From Rikenellaceae bacterium (GTDB lineage Bacteria > Bacteroidota > Bacteroidia > Bacteroidales > Rikenellaceae), in contig JAGBFQ010000002.1 of assembly GCA_017936385.1 (NCBI GenBank), positions 1 through 64,000 on the forward strand: a stretch of DNA of 64,000 nt. The letters run 5' to 3'. Of the stretch, positions 58,776 to 64,000 are shown piece after piece. The position numbers were made by a program, and so were the translations under genes. Below the pieces are notes generated by a model. It had not been told where the DNA came from and did no database searches. It worked only from the letters and a program-made list of their open reading frames with translations. Positions within the stretch are counted from its first letter, which is position 1. The number at the start of each line of letters is the position of its first letter.

Positions 58776-59507
58776 ATGAATGTAGCGATTGTAGGATACG
58801 GCAAGATGGGTCACACCATCGAGCGAATCTTAGGGGAACGAGGTCACAACGTTGCGCTGATTATAGATGTCGACAATGCCTCGGACTTGTGCCCCGAGAA
58901 GTGTGCAGGTGTGGATGTGGCTATCGAATTTTCGGCTCCCGATGCAGCGTTTGGCAATGTGCGTAAGTGCCTGGAGATGGGGCTGCCCGTAGTGTGTGGA
59001 ACAACCGCATGGGGTGACCGTATGGCCGAAGCCAAGGAGCTGTGTGAAAAGAATGACGGTGCGTTTTTCTACTCGTCGAATTATAGCGTGGGCGTGAACG
59101 TGATGTTTGCCTTGAGTCGCAAGTTGGCAAAGATTATGAATACCGTGGGTGGTTACACCGTGTCGATGGAGGAGACCCACCATATTCACAAAAAGGACGC
59201 TCCGAGTGGCACGGCAATCACTCTTGCCGAGGGTATTATTGCCGAAACCGACTCGGTGGATGGCTGGACACTTGTTGAGAGTCAGGGCGCAGAAGTGGCC
59301 GATGGTAAACTCCCCATTGTGTCGTTCCGCGAGGGTGAGGTTCCGGGTATTCACACCGTGCGCTATGAGTCCGAGGCCGATGTGATAACCTTGACGCACG
59401 ATGCCAAAAGCCGTGCCGGTTTTGCACTCGGTGCGGTTCTTGCGGCGGAGTATATCGTGGGTAAAAAGGGCTGCTTTACAATGAGCGATTTGTTCAAATT
59501 CGAATAA
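58776..59507 (+). CDS. dapB: 4-hydroxy-tetrahydrodipicolinate reductase
   Basis: DapB reduces the heterocyclic lysine/diaminopimelate precursor with NAD(P)H. The 243 residues start with the Rossmann motif VAIVGYGKMGHTIERIL; the active-site signature is ETHHIHKKDAPSGTAITLAEG near residue 128-148, and SNYSVGVNVMFALSRKLA precedes it. The end (LGAVLAAEYIVGKKGCFTM) is typical. It supplies the peptidoglycan diamino acid. Six bases before lepB. Confidence 0.95.
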   Translation: MNVAIVGYGKMGHTIERILGERGHNVALIIDVDNASDLCPEKCAGVDVAIEFSAPDAAFGNVRKCLEMGLPVVCGTTAWGDRMAEAKELCEKNDGAFFYSSNYSVGVNVMFALSRKLAKIMNTVGGYTVSMEETHHIHKKDAPSGTAITLAEGIIAETDSVDGWTLVESQGAEVADGKLPIVSFREGEVPGIHTVRYESEADVITLTHDAKSRAGFALGAVLAAEYIVGKKGCFTMSDLFKFE

Positions 59508-59513
59508 CGAGAA

Positions 59514-60881
59514 ATGAGTAAATTCAAAGATATAGTTACGAACCGTTGGGTGAAGTTCGTATTTTGGACCACGGTGTGGGTGCTGTGGTTTGTGGTGTGG
59601 ACTGCCAACCCGTGGTGGCTGGTGGGCGTTCTCGTTATTTTTGACTTGTGCATCACCAAGTGGTTTGCGCGCACGGTGTGGAGCCGCTATAAAGTGTGGA
59701 GGGATTCCAATAAGGCCGTCAAGGAGGTTATGAGCTGGGTCGAGGCTATCGTGTGGGCCGCCGCCGTAGCAGCCATAGTACATATATATGTGTTCCAGAT
59801 GTACAAGATTCCCACCTCGTCGATGGAGAAGAGTATGATGATTGGCGACTACCTGTATGTGAGCAAAATCACGTACGGACCCAAGATGCCCAATACCCCC
59901 ATCGCAATGCCGTTGGTACATAATACAATGCCTGTGACGGGCGGCAAATCCTATTGTGAGTCACTCCAATACCCGTATAAACGAATCGCGGGTCGCCGAA
60001 ATGTAGAACGTGGTGACATTGTGGTGTTCAACTTCCCGGCAGGCGACACCGTGCTGCTGGAGAATCAGGCTGTGACCTATTACGACGTGTTGAGAGAGTA
60101 CCAACGACGTTACGGACGTTCGGCGCGTGAACGACTCTCGAGGGATTTTACCATCGTTGCAAGACCCGTCGACCGCCGCGAAAATTATGTCAAACGTGCC
60201 GTGGGCGTGCCGGGTGATACTGTCGAGGTGCGTGACGGTATTTTGTGGGTTAACGGCAGTATGTATGACGACCCGAGTGGCCGCCAATACCTCTACCGCG
60301 TGAGAGTGTCGTCGCCCATAGCTTCGAGTGTGTTCGAACGACTCGGAATGAGCGGCTACGACATCGTGGGATATGACCGCAATAAGGGCGAGTATCAGAT
60401 ATTCCTGCGCGATGGCGATGTTGAGGCACTGAAGAGTATGAGTAATGTGACGGAGGTTGAACGCTGGGTGGATAACCTCGCGGCCGATGTGTTCTTTCCC
60501 AATGATTTGAGCTACCATTGGACCGAGGATAAGTTTGGCCCGTTGTGGATTCCCGCAAAGGGAACAACCGTGGCGCTGACACTCGAAAACCTGCCGCTCT
60601 ATCGTCGCATTATCGACGTGTATGAGCAGAACGATTTGGCTGTTGAGAATGGACAGATTCTGATTAACGGCCAGGTTGCCGATAGCTATACTTTTAAGAT
60701 GGACTACTACTTCATGATGGGCGACAACCGTCACAACTCGGCCGACTCGCGTTTCTGGGGTTTCGTTCCCGAGGACCACGTGGTGGGTCATCCGTCGTTT
60801 GTGTGGCTGTCGTTAGACCCCGAGAAGAGTTTTCCGGCCAACATCCGTTGGGAGCGTATGTTCCGCGGATTTGAGCAATAA
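59514..60881 (+). CDS. lepB: Signal peptidase I
   Basis: Signal peptidase I cuts exported preproteins at the outer face of the inner membrane. The 455-residue protein has three or so N-terminal helices, then the catalytic Ser in MYKIPTSSMEKSMMIGD (near residue 103) and the general-base Lys in YVKRAVGVPGDTVEV (near residue 228). The MGDNRHNSADSRFWGFV box D/E is clear. It is much longer than E. coli LepB; the extra residues lie between the Ser and Lys boxes and after the Lys box, a form usual in Bacteroidales. Confidence 0.95.
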   Translation: MSKFKDIVTNRWVKFVFWTTVWVLWFVVWTANPWWLVGVLVIFDLCITKWFARTVWSRYKVWRDSNKAVKEVMSWVEAIVWAAAVAAIVHIYVFQMYKIPTSSMEKSMMIGDYLYVSKITYGPKMPNTPIAMPLVHNTMPVTGGKSYCESLQYPYKRIAGRRNVERGDIVVFNFPAGDTVLLENQAVTYYDVLREYQRRYGRSARERLSRDFTIVARPVDRRENYVKRAVGVPGDTVEVRDGILWVNGSMYDDPSGRQYLYRVRVSSPIASSVFERLGMSGYDIVGYDRNKGEYQIFLRDGDVEALKSMSNVTEVERWVDNLAADVFFPNDLSYHWTEDKFGPLWIPAKGTTVALTLENLPLYRRIIDVYEQNDLAVENGQILINGQVADSYTFKMDYYFMMGDNRHNSADSRFWGFVPEDHVVGHPSFVWLSLDPEKSFPANIRWERMFRGFEQ

Positions 60882-60896
60882 AAATAGGATGACGCA

Positions 60897-61502
60897 ATGA
60901 CCGAGAGTGACGTATATAAAACAATCGAAGGCGATGCCGAGTGCATTTATAAGCAACTCAGCAGCAAGTTCCTTACGTATGCCTACCACGTCACCTCGGA
61001 GGAGCAAATAAAGGCGCACTTGGAATCGTTGCGCAAAACATACTACGACGCTACGCATCACTGCTATGCCTGGCGACTGGGTCCTAAGGGTGAGCACAGC
61101 CGAGCCAACGACGATGGTGAACCATCGAGTACGGCGGGCAAACCGATTCTCGGGCAACTGCTTTCGCGCGAAGTTACAGACTGTCTGATTGTGGTGGTCA
61201 GATACTTCGGTGGAACGAAACTCGGAGTGTCGGGACTTATTGCCGCCTACAAACAGAGCGCCTCGGATGTGTTGGATGTGGCCACGGTGGTCGAACGAAC
61301 GGTCGATACGGAGGTCGAAATCCAATACTCGTTTGTGGCGATGAATGGCGTGATGAAAGTGGTCAAGGAGATGTCGCCCAAGGTGCTGTCGCAGGATTTT
61401 GACAATCTGTGCGTGATGCGCCTTGCCATCCGCCAAAGCCGCGCCGAACAACTTGTGGACAAACTGTCGAAAATAGAAGGAGTAACCGTAACTGCTAAAT
61501 AA
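60897..61502 (+). CDS. yigZ: IMPACT/YigZ family protein
   Basis: A 201-residue protein of the YigZ/IMPACT family. The first domain holds the signature SRANDDGEPSSTAGKPIL and LIVVVRYFGGTKLGVSGLI; a small ferredoxin-like domain follows. The eukaryotic IMPACT protein controls Gcn2; the bacterial role is not known, though binding of nucleic acid has been proposed. 15 bases after lepB and 6 before pyrB. Confidence 0.9.
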   Translation: MTESDVYKTIEGDAECIYKQLSSKFLTYAYHVTSEEQIKAHLESLRKTYYDATHHCYAWRLGPKGEHSRANDDGEPSSTAGKPILGQLLSREVTDCLIVVVRYFGGTKLGVSGLIAAYKQSASDVLDVATVVERTVDTEVEIQYSFVAMNGVMKVVKEMSPKVLSQDFDNLCVMRLAIRQSRAEQLVDKLSKIEGVTVTAK

Positions 61503-61508
61503 ACCGAT

Positions 61509-62420
61509 ATGAGTAAAAGAAGTCTTATTTCAATTACCGACCTAAGTAAAGAGGAGATTCTGCGAATCGCCGAATTGGCCGCCTATTTTGAGGAACACCC
61601 CTATGAGCCGTTGTTGCAGGGTAGGGTTATAGCCTCGTTGTTCTTTGAGCCGTCGACCCGCACACGCCTGAGCTTCGAGAGCGCAATGAATCGCCTGGGA
61701 GCACGTGTAATCGGTTTCTCGGACGCTACCAACACCAGCGTGTCGAAGGGTGAAACATTCCACGACACCATTCAGGTCATTTCGAACTACTGCGATATGA
61801 TTGTGATGCGTCACAGCTTGGAAGGTGCACCTCGCTACGCAAGCGAGTTCTCGAAAGTACCCATCGTCAATGCCGGCGACGGAGCCAACCAACACCCCTC
61901 GCAAACTCTGTTGGATATCTATTCCATCAAGAAGACACAGGGACGCTTGGATAACATCAACATTATGATGGTGGGTGACTTGAAGTATGGCCGCACGGTA
62001 CACTCGCTGTTGCAGGCGCTGTCACACTTCAATCCTACGTTCACCTTTGTGTCGCCCGAGGAGCTGCAAATGCCCCGCGAGTACACCATGTTCCTCGACC
62101 AGCTGGGTATCAGCTACACGGTCAAACGCGAAATAGATGAGGCAATCAATGAGGCCGACATCGTCTATATGACCCGCGTTCAGAAGGAGCGTTTCAGCGA
62201 CCCGATGGAGTATGAACGCATGAAAAATGTGTATGTGCTCAAGAATAGCATGTTGGAGAGTGTCAAACCGACCATGAAGATACTGCACCCGCTACCCCGT
62301 GTGGGTGAAATCGAGCAGGAGGTGGATGCTAATCCCCATGCATACTACTTCAATCAGACCGAAAACGGAGTCTATACCCGTATGGCAATAATCAGTTACC
62401 TGTTGGGCGTTAAAAAATAA
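61509..62420 (+). CDS. pyrB: Aspartate carbamoyltransferase catalytic chain
   Basis: PyrB joins carbamoyl phosphate to Asp, the first committed step of pyrimidine synthesis. The 303 residues show the carbamoyl-phosphate motif [19 protein letters not shown] (about 49-67), [20 protein letters not shown], and the Asp-binding loop near [14 protein letters not shown]. It is followed 8 bases later by the regulatory chain gene, so the enzyme is likely the E. coli-like heterododecamer. No attenuator is seen. Confidence 0.97.
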   Translation: MSKRSLISITDLSKEEILRIAELAAYFEEHPYEPLLQGRVIASLFFEPSTRTRLSFESAMNRLGARVIGFSDATNTSVSKGETFHDTIQVISNYCDMIVMRHSLEGAPRYASEFSKVPIVNAGDGANQHPSQTLLDIYSIKKTQGRLDNINIMMVGDLKYGRTVHSLLQALSHFNPTFTFVSPEELQMPREYTMFLDQLGISYTVKREIDEAINEADIVYMTRVQKERFSDPMEYERMKNVYVLKNSMLESVKPTMKILHPLPRVGEIEQEVDANPHAYYFNQTENGVYTRMAIISYLLGVKK

Positions 62421-62428
62421 TCGAAACT

Positions 62429-62890
62429 ATGACCGCTAACGATAAATATATGGAAGTCAGAGCAATTGAAAACGGTACGGTAATTGACCACATTCCGGCC
62501 GATGCTCTGTTCAAAATCATCCGCATTATGGGTCTTGACCAAGACTCGGAACACCGTATGACCTTTGGTGCTAACCTTGAAAGCAAACGCCTGGGTTGTA
62601 AGGCTATAATCAAAATCAATGACCGCTACCTGGAACCGGCCGAAATCAACAAGATTGCGCTGATTGCTCCCACGGCAGTGGTCAACACCATCCGCAACTT
62701 CGAGGTGGTTGAGAAACACGCTGTGGAGCTTCCTCATGAGGTTCGCGGCTTTGTGAAGTGCGCCAATCCGGCCTGCATTACCAATCACCAACCGGTCGAG
62801 ACGGGATTCTCGGTTATGGAGGAGGATGGCAAGATTTTGTTGCGTTGCAGATACTGCGAGAAGATTACAAGCCGTTTCGAGATTAAGTAA
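62429..62890 (+). CDS. pyrI: Aspartate carbamoyltransferase regulatory chain
   Basis: PyrI binds CTP or ATP and gives the catalytic chains feedback control. The 153 residues include the nucleotide-binding half (EVRAIENGTVIDHIPADALFKI) and the zinc half with four Cys in CANPACITN and CRYCEKI. A start seven codons later (MEVRAIENG) is possible. Gap of 22 bases to uvrA. Confidence 0.97.
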   Translation: MTANDKYMEVRAIENGTVIDHIPADALFKIIRIMGLDQDSEHRMTFGANLESKRLGCKAIIKINDRYLEPAEINKIALIAPTAVVNTIRNFEVVEKHAVELPHEVRGFVKCANPACITNHQPVETGFSVMEEDGKILLRCRYCEKITSRFEIK

Positions 62891-62912
62891 TCTGCTGAAA
62901 TAACATAAAACG

Positions 62913-64000
62913 AATGGCCGACAAAATCGAAATACGCGGCGCAAGGGTACATAACCTCAAGGAGATTGATGTCGCAATACCTCACAACAAGCTGGTTGTG
63001 ATTACGGGTTTGTCGGGTAGCGGCAAGTCGACCTTGGCATTTGACACCATCTTTGCCGAGGGTCGCCGTCGCTATGTCGAGAGTCTGTCGGCCTATGCCC
63101 GCCAATTCCTCGGACGATTGGAAAAGCCCGATGTGGATTACATCACAGGAATTGCCCCGGCCATTGCCATCGAACAGAAGGTGAGCAGCCGAAACCCGCG
63201 TTCAACGGTAGGTACAACAACCGAAATATATGACTACCTGAAACTGCTCTACGCGCGTGTGGGACACACCTATTCGCCGGTGTCGGGCCGTGAAGTGAAG
63301 TGCTACTCTACGGACGATGTTGTGGAGTATGTGCTGAGTTTGGGCGAGGGTAGCAGGGTTGTTGTGGCAGCACCGCTTATACTTCGTCAGGGGCAAGGCA
63401 TTATCGAGCGACTGACACTACTGTTGGGCGAGGGCGTGCAACGCTTGTGGGTGGATGGCGCAACGGAGTTCATCGAGGACTTCCTGCCGCAGGTTACGGA
63501 CTCCACCCGTGTCGAAGATATTAGCGTTATCTTCGACCGCCGAAGGGTGTCTATGGATGCCGATAGTATTACCACGTTGGGCGATTCGGTGTCGAAGGCG
63601 TTTGCCTATGGTGGCGGTGTTTGCCGAATCATCACGGATGAGGTGAGGGAGTTTTCGTCGGAGTTCGAGATGGATGGACTGCGTTTCGAACAGCCGAGCG
63701 AGCACTTGTTTAGTTTCAATAATCCGCTGGGAGCCTGCCCTACGTGTGAGGGTTATGGTCGCGTGGTGGGAATTGACGAGAACCTTGTGGTGCCCGACAA
63801 AACAAAGTCGGTGTATGAGGGTGCTGTGGTGTGCTGGCGAGGCGAAACGATGGGATGGTGGCGCCAACAAGTTGTGGATTCGGCCGACGCGTCGGGATTT
63901 CCAATACACCGCCCGTACTACAAACTGAGCCGCGCCGAGAAACGACTGCTGTGGACGGGATGCGAATGGTTCCATGGTTTGGACGAGTTCTTTAAGTACC
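62913..64000 (+). CDS. uvrA: Excinuclease ABC subunit A, 5' part
   Basis: UvrA finds bulky DNA damage and loads UvrB. The frame opens with MADKIEIRGARVHNLKEID and the first Walker A, ITGLSGSGKSTLAFDT (about 29-44). The SLSAYARQFLGRLEKPDVD stretch and the Cys of the first zinc module (NPLGACPTCEGYGR) follow. About 362 codons are present; the gene runs off the window edge with no stop. Confidence 0.95.

Noticed and set aside
57201-58814. Minus-strand frame of 537 codons opposite gltX
   Set aside because: It is fully antisense to a certain gene. Its length follows from the codon bias of gltX; the product is His/Gln/Leu-rich without motifs.

Overview
The window is chromosomal DNA from a member of the Bacteroidota, order Bacteroidales. 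The evidence is the set of lineage-typical families (DUF4465, DUF4270, DUF3078 and DUF3098 proteins, BACON-CotH, YfhO, two PspC proteins with a PadR regulator), the repeated TAnnTTTG -7 promoter boxes in place of sigma70 boxes, and the absence of strong Shine-Dalgarno sites. An Alistipes/Rikenellaceae-like organism is my best guess, but the sequence alone does not settle the genus. Most of the window is ordinary housekeeping and cell-envelope DNA; no phage, plasmid, CRISPR array or transposase gene is visible.

Layout. 1-578 is gene-free and unusually rich in inverted repeats. 579-9077 is minus strand: a DUF4465 lipoprotein, a PspC-PadR-PspC operon, then DUF3078 protein, S41 protease, a small membrane protein and RNase R as one operon ending in a strong terminator. 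9170-10843 (plus) is dusB and a flavin reductase. 10929-14709 (minus) is a tightly coupled operon trxB, LuxE-like acyl ligase, Stealth phosphotransferase, GT2 glycosyltransferase. 14777-18420 holds a GH36 alpha-galactosidase, a small lipoprotein, a gene fragment, a META protein and a small Cys-rich membrane protein. 18519-29391 (minus) is topA, DUF4270, a half-length glycogen-synthase-like protein, then the operon yfhO, ftsX, DUF3098, uppP, truB, queA. 29515-30495 is a polyprenyl synthase. 30673-39765 (minus) holds a small membrane protein, mutL, rhomboid, EEP and YhcH genes, then grpE-dnaJ, an acyl-CoA ligase and plsY.

40003-51735 (plus) is a long co-directional set: BACON-CotH lipoprotein, smpB, tsaB, dCMP deaminase, M3 peptidase, GH3 glucosidase, a lipoprotein nitroreductase, ybaK, and a large exported protein. 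51843-52364 holds two tRNA-Ser genes facing each other across a palindromic repeat element. 52483-55412 (minus) is a FadL-like outer membrane protein and a His/Tyr/Ser-rich lipoprotein. 55636 to the right end (plus) is proS, then gltX, dapB, lepB, yigZ, pyrB, pyrI and the start of uvrA.

Themes: tRNA maturation and charging (dusB, queA, truB, tsaB, ybaK, proS, gltX, two tRNA-Ser), envelope and lipid supply (uppP, polyprenyl synthase, plsY, lepB, acyl ligases), and glycan use (GH36, GH3). I did not find a clear new defence or mobile system. The least explained items are the LuxE-Stealth operon, the half-length GT5 protein, the repeat elements at 1-578 and 52000-52122, and a promoter box abutting a tRNA-Ser gene.
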